Made by a program: the position numbers and the translations under genes. A stretch of 64,000 nucleotides of DNA from Pseudomonas lalkuanensis (lineage in GTDB: Bacteria; Pseudomonadota; Gammaproteobacteria; Pseudomonadales; Pseudomonadaceae): NCBI RefSeq assembly GCF_008807375.1, contig NZ_CP043311.1:2584001-2648000 (forward strand). The letters are read 5' to 3'. The first letter of the stretch is position 1, and every line of letters starts with the position of its first letter. Below are positions 23,280 through 35,845 of this stretch, piece by piece. The notes under the pieces were generated by a model that worked only from the letters and a program-made list of their open reading frames with translations, was not told where the DNA came from and made no database searches.

Positions 23280-25052
23280 TCATTCGACGTCGAAGCGCAG
23301 CATCATCGCGTGGTCTTCGTGAATCAGGTTGTGGCAGTGCATCACGTACTTGCCGACGTAGTCGCGGAAGCGAATGAGCACGCGCACGGTTTCGGCTTCG
23401 TTGATCACATACACATCCTTGCGCCCCTGCTCATGGGCGGGGATGGGGATCGAAACGCCATTCTTGATACGCGCGAGGATGCGGCCTTCCTCCAGGTGGA
23501 TATGGATGGGGTGCGACCAGCCGTTGTCGATGTTCATCAGCTCCCAGATTTCGTAGCGCCCCTTGGGCACCTTGAAGCGTGGGGCGTTGACGTTCACGAA
23601 CTGGCCATTGATGGCCCACATGTTGTTGGCGCGCTCGAAGACGAAGCGGCGCACCGGCGCGCTCGCGACCACCGCCGGATCTATCGGCGGCAGCGGGCGC
23701 AGGTTGGCCGGCACCTGGCTGAGGTCCTGGGCGCTGGGCCAGCGGTCCACCACTATCTTCAGCACGCGCACGCCGGGCTCCTTGATGTCTTTGGGCCGAC
23801 GGGTTTCCTCCTGGCGCATGCGGTTGACCAGGTAGAGCGTGGTACCCACCAGGTACTTGGAGAAATCCACCACGATGTCGGCGCGCTCGGCCATGCCCAG
23901 GGTCACGCTCTGCTGGTTGAGCAGGGGCTTGGGCAGCAGGTTTCCGTCGTTACCGATGTAGGTGAAGTTCTGCCTCACGTTGTTGGGATTCACCAGCGCG
24001 AAGTTGTAGAACCGGCCCGGCCCACCGTTGAGCAACCGGAAGCGGTAGCGGCGGGCGGCCACCTTGAGCACCGGTTCGATCATGCCGTTGACCAGTACCT
24101 TGTCACCCAGCACGCCCTCGGGGTTGATCTCGTCATAGAAGAGCTTCCCGGCGGCGTCGAAACGGCGATCGGCGAACACCAGCGGGTAGTCGTAGGGATG
24201 GCTCGGCAGGCGCAGTGCGCTGGGGCTCGGGTCGGCTTCGTTGCCGGAGTCCAGGTGGTCATACAGCAGGTAGAAGCCCACCAGTCCGCGATAGAGGTTG
24301 GGCGATGTGAAGTCCAGCGTGTGGTCGTGATAGAAGAGTGTGCCCAGCGCTTCGCGATAGTCGCCGACGTTGTTCTGCAGGTCCTCGAAACCGGCATAGA
24401 CGTTGGGATACAGATGATCCTTGAATCGTCCCGGTGCCGTCAGGTTTGGGCCGGCCTTGGTCTTGCTGTAGTAGTCGCCGGGGAAGCCGTCGCTCTCCGA
24501 GCCATCGTGCAAGTTATGCAAGTGGGTGGAGATTTCCGGTGTGCCGAAACCGGTGTGATTGGCCGGAAGCTCGTTGTGGATGCGGCAGATCATCGGCTGG
24601 CCATAGTGGGTCATGACCGTTGCGCTGAATTCGTTGGCCGGTGTGTTGGCGGCGCGATAGCTCCAGATCTTCTGCTGCGGGTAAGCCGGGTTGAAGACCC
24701 AGTTGTGTTCCTTGGCCCGCAGCTCGTAGTACTCGGCATTTGGGCGGAACTGTGCCCAGCGCTGGTGGCGGCCACGTCCGGCCTCGCCGCCTGCCACATT
24801 GGCCAGTTCGGTGGGTGCGGGGGACAGGTAGGCAACGCCGGCGGCGGGCACTATCTGCGTGGGCAGCTCCATTACCCAGGGCGTGGTGGGCGGGCTCGGG
24901 GGCAGTATCGGCACCATGGCCTGGCTGGCCGGGGCACGTAGCAGCGCAGGCGCGGCCGCGGCGGCGGCTGAAAGCTTGAGGAAGTTCCGGCGTGCGGTAT
25001 CCACCTGCCTGTCTTTCTTGTTCTTGGCGGTTCGAGGGTTCTTGCCTTTCAT
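23280..25052 (-). CDS. Tat-exported multicopper oxidase
   Basis: The 590-residue protein begins with a twin-arginine signal (ARRNFLKLSAA, Arg21-Arg22). Three cupredoxin domains carry all four copper-binding histidine motifs: HLHNLH, FYHDHTLD, HPIHIHL and HCHNLIHEDHAMM. The last motif supplies the type 1 copper Cys, His and axial Met. The overall layout resembles the bilirubin-oxidase/CotA/phenoxazinone-synthase branch more than CopA or CueO, since no Met-rich insert is visible. It oxidises phenolics or metals at the expense of oxygen in the periplasm; substrate unknown. GGGAGGTGGAG before the ATG at 25052 argues against the in-frame GTG further upstream. Confidence 0.9.
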   Translation of the reverse strand: MKGKNPRTAKNKKDRQVDTARRNFLKLSAAAAAAPALLRAPASQAMVPILPPSPPTTPWVMELPTQIVPAAGVAYLSPAPTELANVAGGEAGRGRHQRWAQFRPNAEYYELRAKEHNWVFNPAYPQQKIWSYRAANTPANEFSATVMTHYGQPMICRIHNELPANHTGFGTPEISTHLHNLHDGSESDGFPGDYYSKTKAGPNLTAPGRFKDHLYPNVYAGFEDLQNNVGDYREALGTLFYHDHTLDFTSPNLYRGLVGFYLLYDHLDSGNEADPSPSALRLPSHPYDYPLVFADRRFDAAGKLFYDEINPEGVLGDKVLVNGMIEPVLKVAARRYRFRLLNGGPGRFYNFALVNPNNVRQNFTYIGNDGNLLPKPLLNQQSVTLGMAERADIVVDFSKYLVGTTLYLVNRMRQEETRRPKDIKEPGVRVLKIVVDRWPSAQDLSQVPANLRPLPPIDPAVVASAPVRRFVFERANNMWAINGQFVNVNAPRFKVPKGRYEIWELMNIDNGWSHPIHIHLEEGRILARIKNGVSIPIPAHEQGRKDVYVINEAETVRVLIRFRDYVGKYVMHCHNLIHEDHAMMLRFDVE

Positions 25053-25406
25053 GGATGTACTCCACCTCCCCACAGCGAACTCGCGTCAACGTCCCGCCCT
25101 GGATGCAATGCTCCAAGGCTCGTTGTCCCCATGCGTTCACGCGAAGGTGCAGGCCGCCAGTCATTGGCTCGCGCGGCCAAAGCGCCAATAAGCCGACTAA
25201 AGACTTCTCACTTAGTGAGTGCAATTGGCGAGAAGCCAAAAAAATGCCGAGAGTGCTGGCCAGTCGCTTCTGGCTCTAGGCACGGCGCTGAGTGTTTCAA
25301 AATGTGTCGCGAAGACGGGCGGCAGGGAAAGGAGGGCAGGCGGTAGAGCGGTTTGGGCGGGATGGAGGCGGCCGGAAAGTGGGGGAATCCGGCCGCCTCC
25401 GGGAAA
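25053..25406. other. 354-base region with the multicopper-oxidase promoter and dyads
   Basis: The oxidase promoter should lie here. CTCAC-TTA-GTGAG (25207-25219) is a perfect short dyad inside a larger CTTCTC...GAGAAG pair (25204-25209 with 25230-25235), a plausible operator. The rest shows no gene. The 3' end of the lipoprotein gene begins at 25407. Confidence 0.5.
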
Positions 25407-25961
25407 TCACTTGTACTTGTCGTGGAACAGGGCGATCTGCTTCACCGGCTTCGGCTCTTCCTTGGCCAGGACGTAGACCACGCGCTGGCCGTCCGGGCCG
25501 CCGCCGATGTCGACGTAGCTGAAAGTAGGCTCGCCGATGCGGTACATGTCCATCATGTCGCCGTAACGGCTGAACACGTAGATGATGCCTTCTTCATCGC
25601 GCAGCTCGCCGTAGAAGGGCTGTGCCGGCGGCATGCTGATGTCGAGGAAGCGCTGGGCGGACAGGGTCTTCACGTCCTTGCCCTGGTCGGCGGACTTGAG
25701 CACCAGGACGATATCGCGGCCGAAGCCGTCTTTCTTGCCGACGCTGTGCTTGACCGGCGTGGTGCCGCTCTTCACGAACTCGCGGTAGGTGGCGTAGTCG
25801 TCGAAGACGAAGAGTTCTTTCTCGGTGCGGATCTGGTACCAGTCTTCGTTATCCAGGGCTACCGGCTTGACGGGAGCCGGGGCCTGCATGGCGCAGCCGC
25901 CGAGCATGGCGGCCAACAGCGCGGCGGCCAGGGGCTTGATCAGGTTCTTCTTGTGGTTCAT
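25407..25961 (-). CDS. Putative lipoprotein
   Basis: Starting at the ATG at 25961, preceded by GGAGG, the protein has 184 residues. It has a lipoprotein signal MNHKKNLIKPLAAALLAAMLGGC (lipobox LGGC, Cys23) and a mixed alpha/beta mature part without cysteines (DIVLVLKSADQGKD, EEGIIYVFSRYGD, GPDGQRVVYVLAKEEPKPV). I do not recognise the family. Upstream in-frame codons to 26291 are not credible. Probably periplasm-facing at the outer membrane. Confidence 0.8.
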   Translation of the reverse strand: MNHKKNLIKPLAAALLAAMLGGCAMQAPAPVKPVALDNEDWYQIRTEKELFVFDDYATYREFVKSGTTPVKHSVGKKDGFGRDIVLVLKSADQGKDVKTLSAQRFLDISMPPAQPFYGELRDEEGIIYVFSRYGDMMDMYRIGEPTFSYVDIGGGPDGQRVVYVLAKEEPKPVKQIALFHDKYK

Positions 25962-26256
25962 CGGAGGTCCTCCCCAGGAAAGTTGAGCAGAGAATCTGCC
26001 TGCGGCTGATGACTGGCTGATGACGGGATTGTGTCGTTGCGATGAATGAGGGAAGGCGTTGTATTTCAGTTGGTTAGAAGCGCTTCTTGAAGTTGGCTGA
26101 ATTCCGCGACTGCCCGCTAGGGTGCGCCGCGCGTACCGCCCTTGTCGTTCTCCCAGACAAGGAGAGAGCCTTGTGTGGTGGGCTGCAGCAGAACGCCGGC
26201 ACGCGGCCCCTTGGTAGGGGGCTCCGTGCGCACCGATGCCACTGAGGCTGTTCTGC
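25962..26256. other. Intergenic region upstream of the lipoprotein
   Basis: This region holds the lipoprotein promoter and, near 26119-26138, a single degenerate copy of the GGTGCGC repeat (AGGGTGCGCCGCGCGTACC). Together with the terminator after gcvT it forms a gap of 373 bases without a gene. Confidence 0.5.
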
Positions 26257-26293
26257 CGGAAAAAGAAAAGGGTGAAGACTTGCGTCTTCACCC
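26257..26293 (-). terminator. Terminator of the gcv operon
   Basis: A ten-base stem GGGTGAAGAC/GTCTTCACCC with a four-base loop. On the minus strand it is followed by TTTTCTTTTTCC, about 40 bases beyond the gcvT stop. Confidence 0.9.
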
Positions 26294-26334
26294 TGCAAGG
26301 CCCCGCCGGGGCGGGGCAGTCGAGGGACTCTGTA

Positions 26335-27459
26335 TCAGCCGCGGTAGTAACGCTGCGGCACGAAGGGGGTCTTGGCCACTTTCATGGCCACGCGCTTGCC
26401 GCGCACCAGGGCCCAGACCTCGCTGTCCAGGGCGGCGTGGCTGGCGGTGACGTAACCCATGGCCACCGGGGCACCGAGGCTGGGGCCGAAGCCGCCGCTG
26501 GAGACGCGGCCGATCACTGTGCCGTCGGCATCGACGATCTCCGCGCCTTCACGCACCGGCACGCGCTCCTGTGGCAGCAGGCCGACGCGCTTGCTCGGCA
26601 CGCCGTCGCGCTGCTGGGCGAAGACCTGGCCGGCGCCGGGGAAGTTGCCGGCACGCAGGCCATCGGCACGGCGGGCCTTGGAGATGGCCCAGCCGAGGCT
26701 GGCCTCCACCGGCGTGGTGGCGGTGCTCATGTCGTGGCCGTAGAGGCACAGGCCGGCTTCCAGGCGCAGCGAGTCACGCGCGCCGAGGCCGATCGGCTGG
26801 ACTTCCGGCTGGGCCAGCAGGGCGCGGGCCAGGGCTTCGGCCTCGGCCACCGGCACGGAGATCTCGTAGCCATCCTCGCCGGTGTAGCCGGAGCGGCTGA
26901 CGTAGCAGGCCACACCCTGCAGGTTCACGCTGGCGAACTGCATGAAGGTCATCGCCCGCACTTCCGGGGCGAGGCGGCCGAGCACCGCGGCGGCGGCCGG
27001 CCCCTGCAGGGCGAGCAGGGAGCGGGACTCGAACAGCGACTCGATGGCGCACTGTTCGCCAAGGTGCTTCTGCAGGTGCGCCAGGTCCTGCTCCTTGCAG
27101 GCGGCGTTGACCACCAGGAACAGTTCGTCGTCGGCGAGACGGGCGACCATCAGGTCGTCGAGGATGCCGCCGTTCTCGTCGGTGAACAGCGCGTAGCGCT
27201 GGGTGCCGATCGGCAGGTCGAGGATGTCCACCGGCACCAGGCTTTCCAGGGCGCGGGCGGCGTTGGCGCCACGCAGGAGGATCTGGCCCATGTGCGAGAC
27301 GTCGAACAGGCCGGCCTGCTCGCGGGTGTGCAGGTGCTCCTTGAGCACGCCGAGCGGGTATTGCACCGGCATGTCGTAACCGGCGAAGGGCACCATGCGC
27401 GCACCGAGTTCGAGGTGCAGGGCGTGCAGCGGGGTTTGGGCGAGGGTTTCAGTAGTCAC
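26335..27459 (-). CDS. gcvT: Aminomethyltransferase GcvT (glycine cleavage T-protein)
   Basis: The 374-residue protein shows GcvT signatures throughout: FAGYDMPVQYP, FDVSHMGQI, a YTGEDGYEI block, DSLRLEAGLCLYGHD and a C-terminal GYVTASHAAL. It transfers the methylene group from the aminomethyl-lipoyl arm of GcvH to tetrahydrofolate, releasing ammonia. The start is a GTG at 27459 with TGGAG seven bases upstream. It is the last gene of gcvH-gcvP-sdaA-gcvT and is followed by a strong terminator. Confidence 0.95.
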   Translation of the reverse strand: MTTETLAQTPLHALHLELGARMVPFAGYDMPVQYPLGVLKEHLHTREQAGLFDVSHMGQILLRGANAARALESLVPVDILDLPIGTQRYALFTDENGGILDDLMVARLADDELFLVVNAACKEQDLAHLQKHLGEQCAIESLFESRSLLALQGPAAAAVLGRLAPEVRAMTFMQFASVNLQGVACYVSRSGYTGEDGYEISVPVAEAEALARALLAQPEVQPIGLGARDSLRLEAGLCLYGHDMSTATTPVEASLGWAISKARRADGLRAGNFPGAGQVFAQQRDGVPSKRVGLLPQERVPVREGAEIVDADGTVIGRVSSGGFGPSLGAPVAMGYVTASHAALDSEVWALVRGKRVAMKVAKTPFVPQRYYRG

Positions 27460-27475
27460 GCGGAATCTCCAGTAA

Positions 27476-27522
27476 GGTGCGCCAGGCGCACCGATGAACG
27501 TCTGTGGTGCGCGCGGCGCACC
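27476..27522. repeat. Paired GGTGCGC palindromes between sdaA and gcvT
   Basis: GGTGCGCC-A-GGCGCACC (27476-27492) and GGTGCGC-GCG-GCGCACC (27506-27522) are two near-perfect palindromes from the second intergenic repeat family, inserted within the operon only 15 bases after the sdaA stop. Confidence 0.8.
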
Positions 27523-27536
27523 CTACGGACGATTGA

Positions 27537-28913
<1,377 letters not shown>

Positions 28914-29022
28914 GTCGCGCTCCTGAGCGTGCGCTCGGCTCTTTCTTATTAGTCAGCGTAGACAGCCCGGACGATCGGGCCCGAAGGTCCGACCGCCGAA
29001 CTTCCATGTCTTGTCCGGGATT

Positions 29023-29060
29023 GTGGAAGCGAATTCATTCGCGAATGAATCCGCCCCCAC
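29023..29060. repeat. REP palindrome between gcvP and sdaA
   Basis: GTGGAAGCGAATTCATTC-GC-GAATGAATCCGCCCCCAC is a near-perfect inverted repeat of the GTGGGAGCGAATTC family, only 15 bases beyond the gcvP stop. It could stabilise the upstream gcvHP message against 3' decay. Confidence 0.85.
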
Positions 29061-29074
29061 AGGGGCGGGCTGGA

Positions 29075-31939
<2,865 letters not shown>

Positions 31940-31948
31940 GGTCGTTCC

Positions 31949-32326
31949 TCAGCCGTTGGCTTTCAGCAGGTTTTCGTAGCCGGCCTGGTCGAGAAGGCCG
32001 TCGAGGAGGCTGGTGTCAGCCAGCTGCATGCGGAAGAACCAGCCCTTGCCCAGGGGCTCTTCGTTGACCAGCTCAGGGCTGTCCGCCAGTTGCTGGTTCA
32101 CTTCGACCACTTCGCCATCCAGCGGCATGACGATATTGCTGGCGGCCTTCACCGACTCCAGCACGGCGACTTCCTCGCCCTTGGCATAGGCCTGCAGTTC
32201 CGGGAGTTGAACGAAGACCACATCCCCCAGCGCGTCCTGCGCGTACTCGGTAATGCCTACGGTGACGCTGCCGTTCTCTTCCAGACGCAGCCATTCGTGG
32301 TCGGCGGTGAAACGCAATACGCTCAT
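31949..32326 (-). CDS. gcvH: Glycine cleavage system H protein
   Basis: The 125-residue lipoyl carrier has the lipoylation motif LESVKAASNI with Lys60, plus GDVVFVQLPELQ and EPLGKGWFFRMQ. It shuttles the aminomethyl group between GcvP, GcvT and lipoamide dehydrogenase. It is the first gene of the operon, about 83 bases downstream of the predicted sigma-54 start point. GAGGACC precedes the ATG. Confidence 0.96.
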   Translation of the reverse strand: MSVLRFTADHEWLRLEENGSVTVGITEYAQDALGDVVFVQLPELQAYAKGEEVAVLESVKAASNIVMPLDGEVVEVNQQLADSPELVNEEPLGKGWFFRMQLADTSLLDGLLDQAGYENLLKANG

Positions 32327-32418
32327 CTTTGGTCCTCAACTCGTATGACGCGCCTGTTTCTTCTGCCAGGCGCTTAGCCCCGCACGCGGTCATTGCCGCG
32401 CGCTGTTGCCCGGCCATT

Positions 32419-32434
32419 AGCAAGGGCAGTGCCA
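32419..32434 (-). promoter_or_regulatory. Sigma-54 promoter of gcvH-gcvP-sdaA-gcvT
   Basis: On the minus strand TGGCAC-TGCCC-TTGC fits the -24/-12 consensus (TGGCAC-N5-TTGC) without a mismatch in the core, preceded by the favoured pyrimidine. Transcription would start near 32409, leaving a leader of about 83 bases before gcvH. Confidence 0.85.
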
Positions 32435-32499
32435 GAAGTCTGAGTGCCTTGTAAATCAAGGTGTTGAGAGGGTTTTTTGAGGAAATGCATGATCGTGGC

Positions 32500-32517
32500 T
32501 GTAGCGAAATCGCTACA
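32500..32517. promoter_or_regulatory. GcsR-type activator site 1
   Basis: TGTAGCGA-AA-TCGCTACA is a perfect 8-2-8 dyad. It fits the pattern TGTAACG-N4-CGTTCCG remembered for P. aeruginosa GcsR, with a 7-4-7 layout. It is centred about 100 bases upstream of the predicted start point. Confidence 0.7.
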
Positions 32518-32580
32518 GGGTGGAGAGCGCTCTTTGCATGAGTGGCGGAGAAACCACTAGTGGCGCGGGCTCTGGCTGGA

Positions 32581-32617
32581 TGTTGCGGAATCGTTACGCT
32601 GTAGCGATTTCGCTACG
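32581..32617. promoter_or_regulatory. GcsR-type activator sites 2 and 3 (tandem)
   Basis: TGTTGCG-GAAT-CGTTACG (32581-32598) and TGTAGCG-ATTT-CGCTACG (32600-32617) are two 7-4-7 dyads 19 bases apart, on nearly the same face of the helix. They match site 1 and lie 170-210 bases upstream of the start point, as expected for a sigma-54 enhancer. Confidence 0.7.
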
Positions 32618-32876
32618 GCGTGCGTTGTCATTCAAAATAAATAGAATAAAAACATATAGTTATATTAGTTACTTGATGTTGGCTGCGACGAATTCAAGCA
32701 GGGAGCGCCGCGCGCACCAGAAGTTTGCAACGGTGCCGCTGCCGATCCCGGGGTCGGTGCGCATGGCGCACTCCACGGGGCCGGCCAGCACTGCCTACGA
32801 TGCGGATTTCGCCTGTGCTTATCCAGATTAAAAGCTTTATATATCAATAAGATATGCTATTTATCTCGAATAAATA

Positions 32877-34400
32877 TCAGGTTTTGCCCGGGATTCCGTA
32901 CTTGCGCAGCCGGTGGGCAATGGCGGTATGGGAGGTCTGCAGCCGAGCGGCCAGTTGGCGGGTCGAGGGGTAGGTGACGAAGAGCTTCTCCAGCAGCGCC
33001 CGCTCGAAGTTCTCCACGGCCTCTTCCAGGCTGTTAACCTCGCCGTCGCTCTGGCGTGCCACTGCGGTGCCGGCGATGTCCAGGTCGCCGATCTCCACCA
33101 GGCTGCTCTCGCAGATGGCGGCGGCACGGAAGATCACGTTCTGCAGTTGGCGCACGTTGCCTGGCCAGCGGTTACCCAGCAGCGCCTGGAAGGTACCGGG
33201 CGCCAGGCGGCAGGCCGGACGCTGGATCTGGGTGCAGGCCTGCTGCATGAAGAAGCGGGCCAGCAGCAGGATGTCCTGGCCGCGCTCGCGCAGCGGCGGC
33301 ACTTCCAGATTGAGTACGTTCAGGCGATAGAAGAGGTCTTCGCGGAAGGCGCCTTCGCCGACCATCTTCTCCAGGTTGCGGTGGGTGGCGCTGAGGATGC
33401 GCACGTCCACCTTGATCTCGCGGTCACCGCCCACGCGGCGGAAGCTGCCGTCGCTGAGGAAGCGCAGCAGCTTGGCCTGCAGGTAGGGCGACATCTCGCC
33501 GATTTCGTCGAGGAACACAGTGCCCTGGTGGGCCAGTTCCAGCAGGCCGGGCTTGCCGCCGCGCTGGGCGCCGGTGAAGGCGCCGGGGGCATAGCCGAAC
33601 AGCTCGCTCTCGGCCAGGTTCTCCGGCAGCGCGGCGCAGTTCAGCGCCAGGAACGGCTGATTGCGGCGCGCGCTGGCGGCGTGGCAGGCGCGAGCCACCA
33701 GTTCCTTGCCGGTGCCGGTTTCGCCGCGTATCAGCAATGGTGCGTCCAGGGCCGCCACCCGCTGGGCTCGGGCCTTGAGCGTGGCCATGGGGGCCGAGTC
33801 GCCCAGCAGGGCGTCGAAACCTTCGGCCGCATGGTCGTGATGCAGCGCCGAGAGGCGCTCGCCAATCCGGTTGGGCTGGTAAAGCGTAAGCAGGGCGCCG
33901 GTCAGGTGATCACCCTCGGTAATCGGTACCGCATCCAGCAGCAATGCCTGACCCTTGAGGGTTATTTCCCGCAGGGGAAGGCGGAAGCCGTGCTCCAGCA
34001 GGGCGCTGTGCAGGCTGTCGTCGCCGAAGAGTTGCGCCAGGGGTTGGCCCTCTGGCTCGGCGCCGTAGAGGGCGATCAGTGCCGGGTTGGCCAGCAGGAT
34101 ACGGCCCTTGCCATCCACCGCCAGTACCGGGTCGGTCATGGCCGCCAGCAGCGCATCCAGCTGCAGGCGACGACGCTGGCCGGGGAGGATGTCCACCACC
34201 GTCACCTCCTGCACGCCGTGCACGGCATGCAAGGCGTCGCGCAGCTCGTCGAGCACTTCCGGGCTGAGGGTGGGGGCGTCGATATAGACATTGGGCGGCA
34301 CCATTTCCACCGCATCCAGGTTGAGGTTGCGGCCGCCGAGCAAGGCCAGGACCTCCTGGGTGATGCCGACGCGGTCGATGAAGGTGACGTGAATTCGCAT
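32877..34400 (-). CDS. gcsR: TyrR-like sigma-54 enhancer-binding activator of glycine cleavage
   Basis: The 507-residue protein has an N-terminal ACT domain (MRIHVTFIDRVGITQEVLALLGGRNLNLDAVE), a PAS domain (about residues 80-190), a AAA+ domain with Walker A GETGTGKE and the sigma-54-contacting GAFTGA (in FGYAPGAFTGAQ), and a C-terminal TyrR-type helix-turn-helix (STRQLAARLQTSHTAIAHRLRKYGI). GAFTGA is missing in true TyrR but present here, consistent with the sigma-54 promoter of gcvH nearby. In P. aeruginosa GcsR (PA2449) senses glycine through its ACT domain and activates gcvH2-gcvP2. It is in line with the operon it controls. Confidence 0.92.
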   Translation of the reverse strand: MRIHVTFIDRVGITQEVLALLGGRNLNLDAVEMVPPNVYIDAPTLSPEVLDELRDALHAVHGVQEVTVVDILPGQRRRLQLDALLAAMTDPVLAVDGKGRILLANPALIALYGAEPEGQPLAQLFGDDSLHSALLEHGFRLPLREITLKGQALLLDAVPITEGDHLTGALLTLYQPNRIGERLSALHHDHAAEGFDALLGDSAPMATLKARAQRVAALDAPLLIRGETGTGKELVARACHAASARRNQPFLALNCAALPENLAESELFGYAPGAFTGAQRGGKPGLLELAHQGTVFLDEIGEMSPYLQAKLLRFLSDGSFRRVGGDREIKVDVRILSATHRNLEKMVGEGAFREDLFYRLNVLNLEVPPLRERGQDILLLARFFMQQACTQIQRPACRLAPGTFQALLGNRWPGNVRQLQNVIFRAAAICESSLVEIGDLDIAGTAVARQSDGEVNSLEEAVENFERALLEKLFVTYPSTRQLAARLQTSHTAIAHRLRKYGIPGKT

Positions 34401-34497
34401 GGAAACGCTGGGCTGGCGATTTGAAGGGGCGAATTATGCCCGGTCTGTCGTGCTTAGGTAACAGGCCTGCGTAGTCCTGCATGACCTGCTCTGTGTT

Positions 34498-34590
34498 GGG
34501 GCGAATTCATTCTCGATGCAGGCCGAAGGCCTGCCTGGCAGGAGAGGGTGGGGCCGCTTCGCGTCCCATCGCGAATGAATTCGCTCCTGC
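34498..34590. repeat. REP pair
   Basis: Inverted GGGGCGAATTCATTC and GAATGAATTCGCTCC elements enclose an inner hairpin (GCAGGCCGAAGGCCTGC) and spacer. It lies between the activator gene and a small unknown gene. Confidence 0.75.
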
Positions 34591-34610
34591 AGATTGTGGT
34601 TATGGCCACG

Positions 34611-34634
34611 AAAAAGCCCCGCATTTGCGGGGCT
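34611..34634 (-). terminator. Rho-independent terminator
   Basis: An eight-base stem AGCCCCGC/GCGGGGCT with a four-base loop. On the minus strand it is followed by TTTTTCG, 20 bases beyond the stop of the small gene at 34654. Confidence 0.85.
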
Positions 34635-34653
34635 TCTGTCGTGGGCTGCATCC

Positions 34654-34878
34654 TCAGGCACTCAGCGCCTTGTGCGTCCGGTCGATCACATTCTGCAGGT
34701 GGTCGGCGTCGCCATAGTGCTCCGGGTACAAACGCTCGCTGTGACGGGCGACACCGAACTCGTTGACGATGGTGAAGCTGAAATTGCCGTTGCGAGCGGC
34801 GGTTATATGGCAGGTGAACGGCGCAAATGCGCGGGTCAGGGTGCTGATTGCAGCTTGGGCTTGATGATGGATGGTCAT
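34654..34878 (-). CDS. Small hypothetical protein
   Basis: The 74-residue protein (MTIHHQAQAAISTLTRAFAPF...) has a helical start, a beta-strand segment (CHITAARNGNFSFTIVNEFG) and a helical end (HLQNVIDRTHKALSA). GGAAG precedes the ATG and a strong terminator follows, so it is very likely real. It loosely resembles the small protein at 4284-4646 in layout. No function is recognised. Confidence 0.7.
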   Translation of the reverse strand: MTIHHQAQAAISTLTRAFAPFTCHITAARNGNFSFTIVNEFGVARHSERLYPEHYGDADHLQNVIDRTHKALSA

Positions 34879-35276
34879 CGTGTTGCTTCCTTCGTTTTGC
34901 GGCCATGGGCCGCCAGACAATGGCTCCGAATCCGCCGAGCAACAGACTCTGGTCGGATGATCCTTATCGGAGCAAGGGTGCCGGCATGAAGTTCCCCGAT
35001 CGGGTTCAAGCTCTGGCAGCTGGTACTTGGGGTGCCAGGTGCTGCGTCGGGTAAGGGTCTGGCCCGATCGGCAGTCCTGGTCAATCTAGCGCTCGCTCAT
35101 GACAGCTTTACTGCATCGCCTGGGGCGGGAGTGCGGTCGGTGAGTCGGCGGGGTTGGCCTGGTCCCTTTGGGTTGGCCCGCTTGGGAAGAGAGGCGAGGG
35201 ATCGAAAGGCCGATTGACTTACAACTTGGTACTAACGATGGCGACCCTAAAGGATCGCCTAGCAAAAATCAAGCCT
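34879..35276. other. 398-base gene-free stretch
   Basis: It holds the promoter of the small gene at 34878 and downstream sequence of the gene at 35277. A weak hairpin GGCGACCC-TAAA-GGATCGCC lies at 35240-35259 without a T tract in the needed direction. Short open frames here lack ribosome sites and resemble nothing known. Confidence 0.45.
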
Positions 35277-35603
35277 TCAGTGACTGAGCGGTAGTTGGCT
35301 GATGTTGATTTCGGTGACCAGCGAGGTTCGCGCCGGCGGTGTGCGGGCGAGCAGGGGGCAGTAACGGTCCAGCGACTGGATCAGGTCCCACTGCAGTTCC
35401 AGGTCGTGGCCCAGGCCCGTGACCTGGTCCAGCAGGCCGACCGACGCCGCCTGGAGGTTGCTGTCGGTGGAACTGGCCATGTTCGCGGTGACCTTCGCCA
35501 ACAGAGTGGTGATGGCGGTCATGTTGCGGGTAGTCAGGGCCAGGATATTGGCCAGCAAGGCGATCTCGCTTGGCGGTACTTGTTGTTGGGGAGTCTGTTC
35601 CAT
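35277..35603 (-). CDS. Hypothetical protein, all-helical
   Basis: The 108-residue protein (MEQTPQQQVPPSEIALLANILALTTRNM...) is predicted to be almost entirely helical, with serine/threonine- and leucine-rich heptads that could form a bundle and no cysteine. GGAGC precedes the ATG. The family is not recognised. Confidence 0.55.
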   Translation of the reverse strand: MEQTPQQQVPPSEIALLANILALTTRNMTAITTLLAKVTANMASSTDSNLQAASVGLLDQVTGLGHDLELQWDLIQSLDRYCPLLARTPPARTSLVTEINISQLPLSH

Positions 35604-35845
35604 GAATGCTCCGATTGGGCCACCAGTCCATATGGCATTGCGCCATTATCGTTTTGAGATGCCAGTGGCAACGATGGAGTCACGCCCATGCAAGGGGCTG
35701 GCAAATCTCTGAACGCGCTGTAGGAAATCTTCTATTACTCGGCCGGATAGGACGCATGAACCACTGAACCAGTTCCAAAGAAGCATTGCTACCTCGGAAG
35801 GTGGGCAGGAACCTAGGACCAGGTCCTTCCCGTTTCCGATGTGCC

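Larger units (their letters stand above)
32327..32876. other. 550-base regulatory interval between gcvH and its activator gene
   Basis: The interval contains the sigma-54 promoter and activator sites listed separately. It also has two notably AT-rich stretches (32633-32680 and 32829-32876) and a degenerate GGTGCGC repeat at 32756-32771. No ORF in it is convincing. The AT-rich tract between the enhancer-like sites and the regulator gene may be a bend or a transcription stop region. Confidence 0.7.

Noticed and set aside
34848..35217. Two short plus-strand frames in the gap after the small gene at 34878
   Set aside because: Poor starts, no conserved features, Arg/Gly-rich composition of random high-GC frames.
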